DNA of 64,000 nt from JBFWNG01 sp050251195 (GCA_050251195.1 JBFWNG010000006.1:1-64000); one strand, 5' to 3'; counted from the stretch's first letter, positions 1 through 8,221 are shown. The notes: generated from the sequence alone by a model not told the origin. Program-made: numbers and translations.

Positions 1-12
1 CTATATCGAATT

Positions 13-106
13 AGGGGACAGTCGAACGCCCAATAATTCCGATATAAGGGGACAGTCGAACGCCCAATAATTCCGATATAAGGGGACAGTCGAACGCCCA
101 ATAATT
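13..106. repeat. 34-bp tandem direct repeat, 2.8 copies (REP-like)
   Basis: Two perfect 34-base units (13-46 and 47-80) and a 26-base partial third unit (81-106) follow each other without spacers. Each unit begins AGGGGACAGTCGAACGCC and ends with CCGATATA. The array stops three bases before the stop codon of the neighbouring minus-strand lipoprotein gene, so it lies just 3' of the long minus-strand operon. The GGGGACAG core resembles REP-type elements linked to Y1 (RAYT) transposases in other bacteria; this family link is inference, and no transposase is visible here. The array may continue to the left of the window. Confidence 0.8.
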
Positions 107-108
107 GG

Positions 109-615
109 TTATTTGTAGTAGGGGACGAATTTGTTCTGGCAGTGTGATTTTGCGTAGGCAAAAGGTGGTTTTTTGCAATCGTCCAACTCGCAGCGGTCGA
201 GGAAGTGGTATTCGAGGAGGTCTTTGTCGCCTGGGCGCCAAATGGCGCAGGCTTCGTCGCCGAGGGGGCTGCCGGTTATGGGAACAAAGTCGCAGAAGCA
301 GGGTTCGGGAAGAGGGACGACTTCGGGCATTTGGTAAGTGGTGAAACGGGAGCAAGCTTCCACTTCAGAGTCCATTTTTTCGCAAGCGTCGGTGGAGCAG
401 TCTTTGGAGGGGCGGCTGGCGAAGGCCTTTGTGGGCCGGTCGTTTCTTAGTTTTTTGGGCCAAATAGCGCAGTAGGTTTTGTTGGATTGTCCCGATTTGA
501 TGACACCGCAGAAACAGGGGACGCCTTTTTGGGCTGCTCCGGAGCTGCGACTTTTGGTGGTGGCGCATCCCAAGAGAATTTGAAAGAAGCAAATTGTCAG
601 AACAAGTTTCCGCAT
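109..615 (-). CDS. cysteine-rich lipoprotein, unknown function
   Basis: This encodes a 168-residue protein that starts with a lipoprotein signal: basic start (MRKLV), hydrophobic core and lipobox LLGC, so it should be lipidated and exported. An upstream in-frame start exists, but the ATG at 615 puts the signal peptide at the N-terminus and has a GAGG-type ribosome site. The mature part holds two similar Cys-rich stretches, one beginning VPCFCGVI and one beginning EPCFCDFV; both contain a CAIW motif and later Asp/Cys residues, which suggests an internal duplication stabilised by disulfides. It is the last gene of the mevalonate operon direction, 16 bases after the secreted-protein gene. No known family was recognised. 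Confidence 0.75.
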   Translation of the reverse strand: MRKLVLTICFFQILLGCATTKSRSSGAAQKGVPCFCGVIKSGQSNKTYCAIWPKKLRNDRPTKAFASRPSKDCSTDACEKMDSEVEACSRFTTYQMPEVVPLPEPCFCDFVPITGSPLGDEACAIWRPGDKDLLEYHFLDRCELDDCKKPPFAYAKSHCQNKFVPYYK

Positions 616-631
616 GTGTCCGTCCTCATTT

Positions 632-1363
632 TTAGGGCGTTGGTCCTGGCGCAGGCGGCGCGGCAAAGTCTACTTTCAATACAGCTTTGAGCCCTTTCGT
701 ATCCTCTATAACAAGCTCTTTTGGACCAGGTAACTTTTGATGGGGCAACGTATCCTCGATAATGAAATACTCGGTTTTGCCTACAAACGTGTCGTCCCCA
801 AAAAAGAACAGAAACTTATTCTTCTCAAACATCTTAATTTCTATCAGCACTGAGACTTCAAATTCCCGGACGTTGAGATCCCGCATCGTTAGCGACACGA
901 GCTGTCTCAAGGTTTCCCCTGAGATTTCAAAGGTAACCGGGGCTGCCTTTTGGTCTCTTTGACTTAACGGCAAGAGCTTGATTTCCCCAAACTTACCGAG
1001 AGATTCCTCAAGCTTTCTGCGGTCTTTGAAAGCTTTTTTTCTCTCAACCTTTTGAGTGACCAGGGAATATGCGTTAACCGTGAAATAATACTCGTTTTCT
1101 TTCTCGTCGTGATTGCCTGCTCGAAGAGACACCAGTTCGATTCGGTGGGACAGGTCCGGGTAGTTGAGGTAACCCGTTGTGGCAACTGGGGCGGACTTTT
1201 CTTCGCCCGTTGGTGGATTTTGAGGATTTGCAGGCGCCGATGCGGGCGGGGTGCTTTCAGATGCCGTTGGCGAAGTTGGTGCGGTTTGGCCGGGTGCGTA
1301 TGTGCTCATTCCCAGAAATATGGTGCTTGCGGCTGCGGCAAAGAACTTAGGTAGATCCATCAT
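632..1363 (-). CDS. secreted protein coupled to mevalonate kinase gene
   Basis: This is a predicted exported protein of 243 residues. It has an N-terminal hydrophobic signal (MMDLPKFFAAAASTIFLGMS), then a low-complexity Pro/Ala/Thr/Ser linker to about residue 65, then a mixed alpha/beta domain with no motif I recognise. The ATG at 1363 overlaps the TGA of the mevalonate kinase gene in the form ATGA, which indicates translational coupling; longer in-frame extensions would run through the kinase gene and lack a signal peptide. Its position as sixth gene of a biosynthetic operon is unexpected for an envelope protein. A link to isoprenoid or lipid-carrier use is possible but is only a guess from context. 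Confidence 0.75.
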   Translation of the reverse strand: MMDLPKFFAAAASTIFLGMSTYAPGQTAPTSPTASESTPPASAPANPQNPPTGEEKSAPVATTGYLNYPDLSHRIELVSLRAGNHDEKENEYYFTVNAYSLVTQKVERKKAFKDRRKLEESLGKFGEIKLLPLSQRDQKAAPVTFEISGETLRQLVSLTMRDLNVREFEVSVLIEIKMFEKNKFLFFFGDDTFVGKTEYFIIEDTLPHQKLPGPKELVIEDTKGLKAVLKVDFAAPPAPGPTP

Positions 1364-2325
1364 ACCGTCACGGAATAAACGTTTTGCACCCCAAAAAGGT
1401 CTCTGAGTTTCGCGAGCTGCTCGGCAGACTTGTGGGGAGATAGAAGGCCGAGGACGACTCCGCCTCCGCCTGCGCCTGTTGGCTTTGCGGCGAGGAGTCC
1501 CGTTTTGAGGCACGTTTTCATGATTTCTTTTAGTTGGTGAGTGACCACTCCCGCCGCTGAAAGCAGCAGGGACGCTTCGTTCATCGCTTCCGCGACAGCA
1601 AGATAATCCAATGCCGATATGCCGCTGCCGACAATTTGTGCGAGATTGTCGAATTTCTGAATCCGCTCGTCCGCCTTTGTTCCAGAGAAGTAGGGGCGCG
1701 CAACATTGATCATCGAGAGCGTAGAGGCTCTGACTCCACTGTCCACCAGGGCAAACTCCCATCGGGGATTTCCAGCGTTGTCAGGGAGGTCAATGGCCGT
1801 TATGGGCCCATTCTTCGTAAAGGTGATACACTCCTCAAAAGCTACGACGGCTGTGTCCAGCCCAGAGGGGCTGCCGTGAAAACGGCGTTCGAGGATATTG
1901 CCCAGAACCGAGAGCCTGTCTTGGGTCAGTTTCATGCCGACCGAGGCGGCAATGGCGCGGAGTATGGCAATGCAAAGCGTCGCCGAGGCTCCAAGCCCCG
2001 CTCCGAAGGGGAGCGACGATTTGCCCTGAATGGCCAGCGAAAACGGATACACGCGCAACGCCTGGATCGCATCCTTAATGACATCGCTGATGCGATGGGA
2101 AAGTTCTTTGCCTCCGAGCTTGAGAGATATGGGGCGGTTGCCTTGGATGTGGGGCGTTAACTCTAAGGTCATGCGCATTTTCTTGAGCGGTATGGCGACG
2201 GCGCGTGAGCCGTAAACAACGGCGTGCTCACCGACAATAATGGCTTTACCGCAAGCGGACCCATGGGCCGGTTTCGGATGACTGGTAGAGGGAGAGGCCT
2301 CCGTGTTACTGTCGAGTTCAGCCAA
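1360..2325 (-). CDS. mvk: mevalonate kinase
   Basis: This GHMP-family kinase phosphorylates mevalonate to 5-phosphomevalonate in the cytoplasm. With the chosen start it has 321 residues. The substrate motif GSACGKAIIVGEH is at about 22-34, the ATP loop FGAGLGASA at 107-115, HGSPSGLD with the catalytic Asp at about 150-157, and the C-terminal TGAGGGG loop near 283-289. The start is taken as TTG at 2325 because GAGGA lies 8 bases upstream and the overlap with the decarboxylase gene is then only 8 bases; a TTG at 2367 is possible but has no ribosome site. It sits in the mevalonate operon between the decarboxylase and a secreted protein. Confidence 0.93.
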   Translation of the reverse strand: MAELDSNTEASPSTSHPKPAHGSACGKAIIVGEHAVVYGSRAVAIPLKKMRMTLELTPHIQGNRPISLKLGGKELSHRISDVIKDAIQALRVYPFSLAIQGKSSLPFGAGLGASATLCIAILRAIAASVGMKLTQDRLSVLGNILERRFHGSPSGLDTAVVAFEECITFTKNGPITAIDLPDNAGNPRWEFALVDSGVRASTLSMINVARPYFSGTKADERIQKFDNLAQIVGSGISALDYLAVAEAMNEASLLLSAAGVVTHQLKEIMKTCLKTGLLAAKPTGAGGGGVVLGLLSPHKSAEQLAKLRDLFGVQNVYSVTV

Positions 2326-3346
2326 GGTCAATTTCCTCACATACGTCGAGTGTGGGGCCAGAACCAATTTCGTCTAGCATAAAGATATTCTGTTCCCAGT
2401 CGTTTCTCAACAATTTAGTTAATACTTCTAGATATTTTCGCTCCCCAAGGACATGCACGTTGGTGCCCGCGTCGAGCGTGAAAAACGCCTGAATCCCGTG
2501 AGTGGCCCGCACTTCGCGAAGCCAAGTTAAAAACTCCCAAGCCTTGGGGGCTATGTAATTAACAGGGGGAGTGGACGTCATCATGATGGCGTGCATCTCA
2601 AGCGCTTCCTGTTCGATAAGCGGTCCCAGCAACGAGAAATTTCTCTCCCTCCAAGCGTTCGTTACAAGGGCGAGCTTCTCCTTCAAACCTGCAACGCGTG
2701 CGGCGAACATCGGGCTCGAGGCCGCTAGGAGATGACCTTCAGACGAAGAAACGGTCTTGTGCTCGTTCGAGAAGATCATGATCTGGTCGAAGATATCCCA
2801 GTGATGCGCCGGAGTGATCTGTTCAACCCTTTGATCATCGGAGCTTTCTCCGACATGCCATTGAACGAGTCCGCCGAGTAGACTTCGGCATGCGCTTCCC
2901 GAACCCATTCGCGTAAAGCGCGCGAGTTTGTCGATCGGAAATGTTTTCACGAGTTCAGCAAGATTACTGGAATGCGTCCACGCTCCAAGAGCTGCTAAGG
3001 TTAGTGCGCAAAGCCCACTTGCGCTGCTCGCGATGCCAGAAGCCATCGGAAAACTGTTTCGGGTGGAAATTTTTAATTTTGTCGAAAACCCGCATTCGCG
3101 GCTCAAAAAATCAAGATGCTTAATGGCTCGCGACGGCGCCTGGGACGTTGTCGCATGGTTTGTTCTTACAAACGATATTTCGTGCTCTCGTGCCTTGGTC
3201 GGCTCCGCCCAGGTTTCTGTAAATGCAGTCGACAGCGTCATCGAGAGAGAGCTGTTTGTGGGCCAAGCCGTCGAAGCGTCGCGTTTGCCCCAGTATTTCA
3301 CAAGAGCAATATTGGACGGTGCGCGAACTCTGCACTTGGGGCTCAT
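2318..3346 (-). CDS. mvaD: diphosphomevalonate decarboxylase
   Basis: The product converts mevalonate 5-diphosphate to isopentenyl diphosphate with ATP, releasing CO2 and phosphate. It has 342 residues, normal for the family. Visible signatures are APSNIALVKYWGKRD at 9-23, the phosphate loop SGIASSASG at about 103-111, SGSACRS with the catalytic Arg154, and LDAGTNVHVL at 291-300 with the catalytic Asp292. The TGA of the phosphomevalonate kinase gene overlaps its ATG as ATGA, so the two are translationally coupled. A decarboxylase together with a phosphomevalonate kinase indicates the classical eukaryote-like mevalonate route rather than an archaeal variant. Confidence 0.95.
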   Translation of the reverse strand: MSPKCRVRAPSNIALVKYWGKRDASTAWPTNSSLSMTLSTAFTETWAEPTKAREHEISFVRTNHATTSQAPSRAIKHLDFLSRECGFSTKLKISTRNSFPMASGIASSASGLCALTLAALGAWTHSSNLAELVKTFPIDKLARFTRMGSGSACRSLLGGLVQWHVGESSDDQRVEQITPAHHWDIFDQIMIFSNEHKTVSSSEGHLLAASSPMFAARVAGLKEKLALVTNAWRERNFSLLGPLIEQEALEMHAIMMTSTPPVNYIAPKAWEFLTWLREVRATHGIQAFFTLDAGTNVHVLGERKYLEVLTKLLRNDWEQNIFMLDEIGSGPTLDVCEEIDLG

Positions 3347-4335
3347 TGCAGTGTGATTCCTTTTGGCGTTATTGAGTGCCGCAATAATGATCGACCTACG
3401 CTCTTCAAACGAAGCGATACTTGAGGAAGCTGCTCGGGTTTTGCGAAAACGATAATCGCATCATCGCCGCCAGCTCCCGTGAGCTTAAAGCTCCAGTCGC
3501 GATCAAGCGTTGGGTCGTCAGCGAAACATTCGTCAATTCGCTGCGGATAGAATTCACAAGCCTTCATGAACTGTCTCTGGTTGGCACAGGATGTGACGAG
3601 ATTTTGCCATGAGCCGTGCTGATGGTTGAGGAACTCAAGAATTGCAGTTTGCAGCGACAGGTTTAACTGAGCGAGAGTATTCGCCCGTCCGTCGGCTTGC
3701 AGCCATTGCAAAGTTGGCATGAGGATGTCTTTGGTGCGCGCAAATCCGCTGCCAAGGAAAATATGAACGAAGGAGTGAAGTCTTTCGGATTCGCAAGCGA
3801 TTTGCCGGACAGGACCTGGCCAAGACTCCGGAGCTGTCGTTATCTGGAGGAGACCGCCGGTTGCTTGCGCGATGACATCGTATCCAGACGCGAGCGATTG
3901 AAATTCGCTTTGCCGCTTCCACGCTTTGTGCGCAGCGTTCCAGACGGTGGTGTCGCTGAGGCTTGCGTGCTGTTGAGAATATGTTTCGAACGCTGCTTGG
4001 ACACCGAGGCGTAGAGCTGAAGAACTGCCAAGGCCACCTTTTCCCAATTCTGAATCGACGGAAATTTTGAAGTTCTCGACGCCGAATTCTTTAGCTGCTT
4101 CGCGCACTGCCGATGCATACATGTCGTCGCTGTCGCTAAGGTCGGCCAGCGTTGAAAAACGAAGGGGAGTTGGCCAAAAGTCGGACACAATCTCGATGCC
4201 TTCGTTGATCGGTTCGATCGTGACTTTCAGGTATTTGTCGAGACAATAGGCAACGCAACTTCCTCCTGGGAACAAGACGGAATATTCGCCGGAGAGCATG
4301 ATTTTCCCGGGTATTTGAACTCTAACGGGTTTCAA
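3343..4335 (-). CDS. mvaK2: phosphomevalonate kinase
   Basis: This GHMP kinase converts 5-phosphomevalonate to 5-diphosphomevalonate. It has 330 residues with GKIMLSGEYSVLFPGG at 10-25, the ATP loop GKGGLGSSSAL at about 98-108 and the C-terminal LTGAGGDD loop. The start is TTG at 4335: it places the first GHMP motif about ten residues in, has a GAGGGAG site upstream, and overlaps the reductase stop as TTGA. The symbol follows bacterial usage; pmk would be equally valid. It could be mistaken for a mevalonate kinase, but a separate gene with clear mevalonate kinase motifs lies two genes downstream. Confidence 0.9.
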   Translation of the reverse strand: MKPVRVQIPGKIMLSGEYSVLFPGGSCVAYCLDKYLKVTIEPINEGIEIVSDFWPTPLRFSTLADLSDSDDMYASAVREAAKEFGVENFKISVDSELGKGGLGSSSALRLGVQAAFETYSQQHASLSDTTVWNAAHKAWKRQSEFQSLASGYDVIAQATGGLLQITTAPESWPGPVRQIACESERLHSFVHIFLGSGFARTKDILMPTLQWLQADGRANTLAQLNLSLQTAILEFLNHQHGSWQNLVTSCANQRQFMKACEFYPQRIDECFADDPTLDRDWSFKLTGAGGDDAIIVFAKPEQLPQVSLRLKSVGRSLLRHSITPKGITLQ

Positions 4336-5567
4336 TACCGAGTTGCTCCCTCGCGCCGGGCAAGGCTTAGATTCTTCTGGTGTAAGTTCATGTGGCCGCG
4401 CTGGATCCCTTCAGACGCAAGCGCGCGAAGGGCCGAAAGGTTCTGCGCTAATCCGACGGCGCAAATAATCTCAGCAAGGCCTTGGGCGTTGGGATTGCCG
4501 AGCAAGGTCAAAGATGCCTTCGCGGACGGATGCAGTTTGGTGACGCCGCCCACTGTTCCAACCGCGATAGGAAGTTCGAGTTCGCCTTCCAGATCGCCGT
4601 CGCTGTTTTTCCACCACCTGGTCATGGGTTGGTAGACGCCGTGGCGGCAGCAATAGGCGTGCGCTCCCGCTTCGACCGCCCTCCAGTCGTTGCCTGTTGC
4701 GATAAGAACCGGATCAATGCCGTTCATGACGCCTTTGTTATGCGTCGCTGCGCGGTAAACGTCGTGGCGTGCGAACAAATATGCTTTTTCAATGCGATCG
4801 ACGACTTCCATGCCGTTGAATTCGTCGCTGTGAAACGCCTTTGCAGGTACCTTGCACTGGGCTCGGGAAACCCTTTTGTCACAGAGGTTGGTCAATATGC
4901 GCAGTCCAATTTCGCAGTCGATGATCTGACCGATCTTAGCCGACAAGCGTTCGCACATTGTATTGACAATGTTAGCTCCCATGGCGTCGCGCGTGTCTAT
5001 GTCGAGGTACAGGACCAGGGATTTTATTTCCTGAACGTAACGCCAAGTGAGGTTCTTGGCGCCGCCGCCTCGCGCGATCAGGCTTTGTTGTCCTTCGTTG
5101 GCATAGGCGATGAGGTCGTCTTTCATCGGATTGAGAATGGCGTCAAAGTCCTGTTCATGTTCCGGGAAGATTTGCACCTGTCCGGTCATTATGGGGGCTG
5201 TGCTGCTTGTTTTGAAACCGCCGCCTTCGCGCGCAAGTTTTGCACCGTGGCTGGCGCCCGCAAGAACGCTTGTCTCTTCGACGGCCATGGGTACAAGTAT
5301 GTCTTGACCGTTAATCTTGAAGTTCGTGGCGATACCCAGGGGCAGCCCGAAGGTTCCTACCGCGTTTTCAATAAAAACGTCCGCCAACTCGGCGTTGATC
5401 ACACCGAAATCGGATAGGGCGGCTTGATTGCGGTCTCGATCGGCGGCACTAAAAAATTGTCCGACGATCTTTTGACGTTCGCCTATGGGGAGTTCGTAAA
5501 AGCCAGGAAGCCTCGAACTATTGGAATGAGATAAATTAAGTTTGTCCGCGTTGTCCCGCTGCAGCAT
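4332..5567 (-). CDS. mvaA: class II hydroxymethylglutaryl-CoA reductase
   Basis: This soluble reductase produces (or, in degraders, oxidises) mevalonate at the HMG-CoA step. It has 411 residues without membrane segments, as in class II bacterial enzymes. Motifs seen are ENAVGTFGLPLG at 67-78 with the first catalytic Glu, VPMAVEETSV, DAMGANIVNTMCE of the nucleotide-binding small domain, THNKGVMNGID with the catalytic Lys and Asp, and GHMNLH with the catalytic His near the C-terminus. The ATG at 5567 has an AAGGA site. A gap of 93 bases separates it from the isomerase gene. The genes around it make a biosynthetic rather than degradative role likely. Confidence 0.95.
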   Translation of the reverse strand: MLQRDNADKLNLSHSNSSRLPGFYELPIGERQKIVGQFFSAADRDRNQAALSDFGVINAELADVFIENAVGTFGLPLGIATNFKINGQDILVPMAVEETSVLAGASHGAKLAREGGGFKTSSTAPIMTGQVQIFPEHEQDFDAILNPMKDDLIAYANEGQQSLIARGGGAKNLTWRYVQEIKSLVLYLDIDTRDAMGANIVNTMCERLSAKIGQIIDCEIGLRILTNLCDKRVSRAQCKVPAKAFHSDEFNGMEVVDRIEKAYLFARHDVYRAATHNKGVMNGIDPVLIATGNDWRAVEAGAHAYCCRHGVYQPMTRWWKNSDGDLEGELELPIAVGTVGGVTKLHPSAKASLTLLGNPNAQGLAEIICAVGLAQNLSALRALASEGIQRGHMNLHQKNLSLARREGATRY

Positions 5568-5660
5568 TTATCTTCCTTACAGTGAATCAGATAGCGTTAA
5601 AACTAAGCTCGGCCGCACTTGGTTACGACAAGGGCCGTTTTACCTAACTTTGGGCAATGA

Positions 5661-6956
5661 TTAAAGAACTTTTTCAAAAGGTTTGCCCAAACAGAGACGC
5701 GTTTTAAGCTGCTCAAGACGCGAGCAGCCCGTTGCGATCATGGCTATTTGCAGGCCCTTTTTCAATCGGTCCATCACCTCCGCAAGCTCCTCTTCGGACC
5801 GAAGCGCCGCCCTAAGCAAAGGGAGGCCGATTCCCACCGTCCGTGCGCCCAAGGCCACAGCTTTCGCCACCGTCAAACCGTCGCGAACCCCTCCCGTGGC
5901 AACAAACTCCCTGTCGGGAAATCTTTGGGCCGACGCTCGAAGCGCATAGGCCGTTGGAATTCCCCAGTCGCGGAATTGGTCGGCGAGCAATTTGGTCGAT
6001 TCAGAGACACTGCGCTTGCCCTCAATATAGCCCCATGAGGTTCCACCCCTGCCGCCAACGTCCACGGCACTTACACCGCATTCAAAGAGCTTGGCCGCAG
6101 TGTCCGGACCAATCCCGCTACCAACTTCTTTTACAATGACCGGCACCGGCAATCTGCGACAGATTTCTTCAATGCTGAGGAGGGCTCCTCGAAAAGAGCG
6201 ATCTCCCTCCACCTGCACAATCTCCTGAAGGACGTTGACGTGAACAGCGAGCGCGTCTGCCTCGATCATGTCGACTGCCTTCTGGCACAGATCCGCGGCA
6301 TCGGTTCGTAGAATTTGGCTCAAACCGATATTGCCTATCAAAAATAAGTCGGGCGAGTGTAGCTTGAGTTGGAAAATTTTGGCGTGTTTGGGGTTTTCCA
6401 GGCCAATGCGCTGAGAACCGACGCCCATGGGAATACCGAACGCCACGGCGCATCTTGCTAACCTTTTGTTCAGCTCTTCGCCTTGTTCAATCCCCCCTGT
6501 CATTCCCGTAATCAATAGCGGCAAGTCAAACCGACGTCCAAGAAAACGAGTCGAGGTGTCGATGTCACTCCAGTTGAGTTCGGGTAAAGCCTCAGGAACA
6601 AAGGAATAATCGGAAAAACCCGTAAATTTGTCGGACGCTTCGACGTCTTGGTCGCGGCATATGGCGATGTGCTGCTGTTTTCGAACGTACGTCAGGAGAT
6701 CCTGCAACGCCGGAAGGGACGTGGAATCGATCACAAAAGATTGCAAGCCGTCCGCGATCTTGGAACCCAGCGTGCCCGCAAATTCAAACGTAACATTTGA
6801 TGAGCAAGCTGCGACAAGTCGAAAATTCTGTTCTGGGAGTGGAGAAACAAACCTAAGAAAGAGCCGGTCTTTGCCAATTTCCTCAATAAATCCTGTCGTT
6901 GCGCCTGCAGTCCAGGGCAAGAAAGGCACTAGCTGTACTCTGTCGGAATGGCTCAT
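5661..6956 (-). CDS. fni: type 2 isopentenyl-diphosphate isomerase with N-terminal extension
   Basis: This is an FMN-dependent isomerase that interconverts isopentenyl and dimethylallyl diphosphate. The catalytic part is residues 92-431: RKQQHI at 92-97, GMTGG at about 151-155, GVGSQR, HVNVLQEIVQ, VIVKEVGSGIG, GGRGGTSWGYIE and a FMN-phosphate motif ATGGVRDG. Family members usually have about 340-350 residues and begin near the RK..HI motif, so the first 90 residues form an additional beta-rich-looking segment that I cannot assign. The ATG at 6956 is the first codon of the operon and the extension is open throughout, so it is unlikely to be a start error. It is the leading gene of the mevalonate operon. 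Confidence 0.93.
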   Translation of the reverse strand: MSHSDRVQLVPFLPWTAGATTGFIEEIGKDRLFLRFVSPLPEQNFRLVAACSSNVTFEFAGTLGSKIADGLQSFVIDSTSLPALQDLLTYVRKQQHIAICRDQDVEASDKFTGFSDYSFVPEALPELNWSDIDTSTRFLGRRFDLPLLITGMTGGIEQGEELNKRLARCAVAFGIPMGVGSQRIGLENPKHAKIFQLKLHSPDLFLIGNIGLSQILRTDAADLCQKAVDMIEADALAVHVNVLQEIVQVEGDRSFRGALLSIEEICRRLPVPVIVKEVGSGIGPDTAAKLFECGVSAVDVGGRGGTSWGYIEGKRSVSESTKLLADQFRDWGIPTAYALRASAQRFPDREFVATGGVRDGLTVAKAVALGARTVGIGLPLLRAALRSEEELAEVMDRLKKGLQIAMIATGCSRLEQLKTRLCLGKPFEKVL

Positions 6957-7078
6957 GATCTCGTTCTCTCAGGTATCAGCTCTTACCATTTTTGGAAGGT
7001 GTTTTAAAGACATTGTTCCATGTCGCTGTCTTCATCCCCGAACCTCATCTACTGTCACCTACGCGCAACGGATTACCT
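6957..7078. promoter_or_regulatory. divergent promoter region, mevalonate operon / secretin-like operon
   Basis: These 122 bases separate two diverging multi-gene transcription units and must hold promoters for both if they are operons. I could not pick convincing -35/-10 pairs on either strand, so only the regional assignment is made. Confidence 0.4.
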
Positions 7079-7480
7079 ATGCGAGCTTTCGAACTCATTG
7101 TTTTTTGGTGGCTTGGCTTGGGAGGGGCCATCTGGGCTTGCAGGAGCCTTTCCTCACTTTCCGTGAACTTGGACTGGTATCGCGAGACTCTGCATTGGGA
7201 TTACGTGAGCGAGGTATGCGGGAGGAGGCTCGCCGCTCGGAAGAACGTGGAGCAAACACTTGAATATTTGAGGGCAACTGCGGGCGACTCGCCGGACCTT
7301 CCTTCCAGGGTTCAAAAGACCCTTGAATGGTTGGACGATTACCATCGCGACAATTACCCGGTAGACCAATGCGGAAATTTAGAAAGCCATGGAAGGCACA
7401 TCGATTTATACGAGGAGCATAATGACGAAAGCGATCCTTTGGTTCCCAATTGGAAGTTTCGATTCTCCGCTGGCGAGTAG
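7079..7480 (+). CDS. small membrane-anchored protein, secretin-like operon
   Basis: The 133-residue product begins MRAFELIVFWWLGLGGAIWA, a single hydrophobic segment that reads as a membrane anchor or uncleaved signal. The rest is polar and helical in character, with a few Cys. The ATG at 7079 is preferred to upstream in-frame starts because it puts the hydrophobic segment at the N-terminus. It overlaps the next gene by 59 bases, and four genes in a row overlap in this way, so they are very likely co-translated. The last gene encodes a CpaC-like secretin homologue, so a role as a pilin-like or inner-membrane accessory protein is possible, but no family was recognised. Confidence 0.65.
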   Translation: MRAFELIVFWWLGLGGAIWACRSLSSLSVNLDWYRETLHWDYVSEVCGRRLAARKNVEQTLEYLRATAGDSPDLPSRVQKTLEWLDDYHRDNYPVDQCGNLESHGRHIDLYEEHNDESDPLVPNWKFRFSAGE

Positions 7481-7817
7481 GGGCAGCGCCGACATAATTT
7501 TGATGTGGGTCCTAGCCGCCGTCGTGACCCTTGCCTATTGGAGAACGAATTTGGCAATTTCTAAAAGAATCCTGGCGGAACTTGCAGCCATCGACAATCG
7601 GACCATGGGTGAGGCGGTTGTCGACGCCGAATCTTTGTTAGACGAGAAGCCTGCCGCACTACCTCTCCTGCCACCATCCTATCTCCAGTATTTCCCGTTG
7701 CTCGATTACGGAGCGGCAGAAAACGGCAACCGGCCCCTTGCTCTGGCAGTCTGCCTTGTCATCGCTGTCGGAGGAGTCAAATCTGTAGATGAGGGCGATG
7801 CATGTCCCTTTCGTTAG
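7422..7817 (+). CDS. small membrane protein with two hydrophobic segments
   Basis: The 131-residue product has a hydrophobic stretch near residues 25-40 (ILMWVLAAVVTLAYW) and a second at the C-terminal end (LALAVCLVIAVGGV), with a polar loop rich in Leu/Pro between them. The ATG at 7422 follows a GAGGAG site by four bases. It overlaps both neighbours, by 59 bases upstream and 16 bases downstream. The reading frame is out of phase with both, and each frame has its own ribosome site, which supports true overlapping genes rather than one frame-shifted gene. Function is unknown. Confidence 0.6.
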   Translation: MTKAILWFPIGSFDSPLASRGSADIILMWVLAAVVTLAYWRTNLAISKRILAELAAIDNRTMGEAVVDAESLLDEKPAALPLLPPSYLQYFPLLDYGAAENGNRPLALAVCLVIAVGGVKSVDEGDACPFR

Positions 7818-8221
7818 ACAAAATTTCTCCCGTTATCACCCATCTCACTGTCTTTTTGTGCGGTATCTACGCAGCGCTTTTTGGATTCCAACAGGTTGAT
7901 TCTCATCAGGAAAAGGCCAAAAGCGGATTAGTCGAATGGACACGACCGACTTCCCAGTTTGGGCCACATGTCTTTGCCAAGTCAGGTCATGCTGTTGCTG
8001 TGTTTATAGACAAAGAGAACGCCAAAGAGTGTCGCTTGCACAAGGAGATTGTGCGGTACACGTTGCGGAACAATGTCGTTGTTTTCAATTCGAGTCAGAA
8101 GATTGCATTAGAGAACGATTTCAGAAAAATCTTAACTTCGAACAGGGTGAGGGTCATTGAATCCAAGGAATTTGAACAATTGGTCCGTTGCGGCGCTCGC
8201 GCGAAAGTTTCTTTTAATTAG
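7802..8221 (+). CDS. single-pass membrane protein, secretin-like operon
   Basis: The 139-residue product has one N-terminal transmembrane segment (about residues 11-29, PVITHLTVFLCGIYAALFGF) and a C-terminal domain of alternating beta and alpha character, which includes VAVFIDKENAKE and NNVVVFNSS. The layout (short cytoplasmic tip, one membrane helix, small periplasmic domain) resembles energiser or TolR/ExbD-like proteins and some pilus assembly accessories, but no motif confirms this. ATG at 7802 follows GAGGG. It overlaps the upstream gene by 16 bases and the secretin-like gene by 65 bases. Confidence 0.6.
   Translation: MSLSLDKISPVITHLTVFLCGIYAALFGFQQVDSHQEKAKSGLVEWTRPTSQFGPHVFAKSGHAVAVFIDKENAKECRLHKEIVRYTLRNNVVVFNSSQKIALENDFRKILTSNRVRVIESKEFEQLVRCGARAKVSFN

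Noticed and set aside
13..106. Repeat array as CRISPR
   Set aside because: Units are directly adjacent with no unique spacers and no cas gene is near, so it is a simple tandem repeat.
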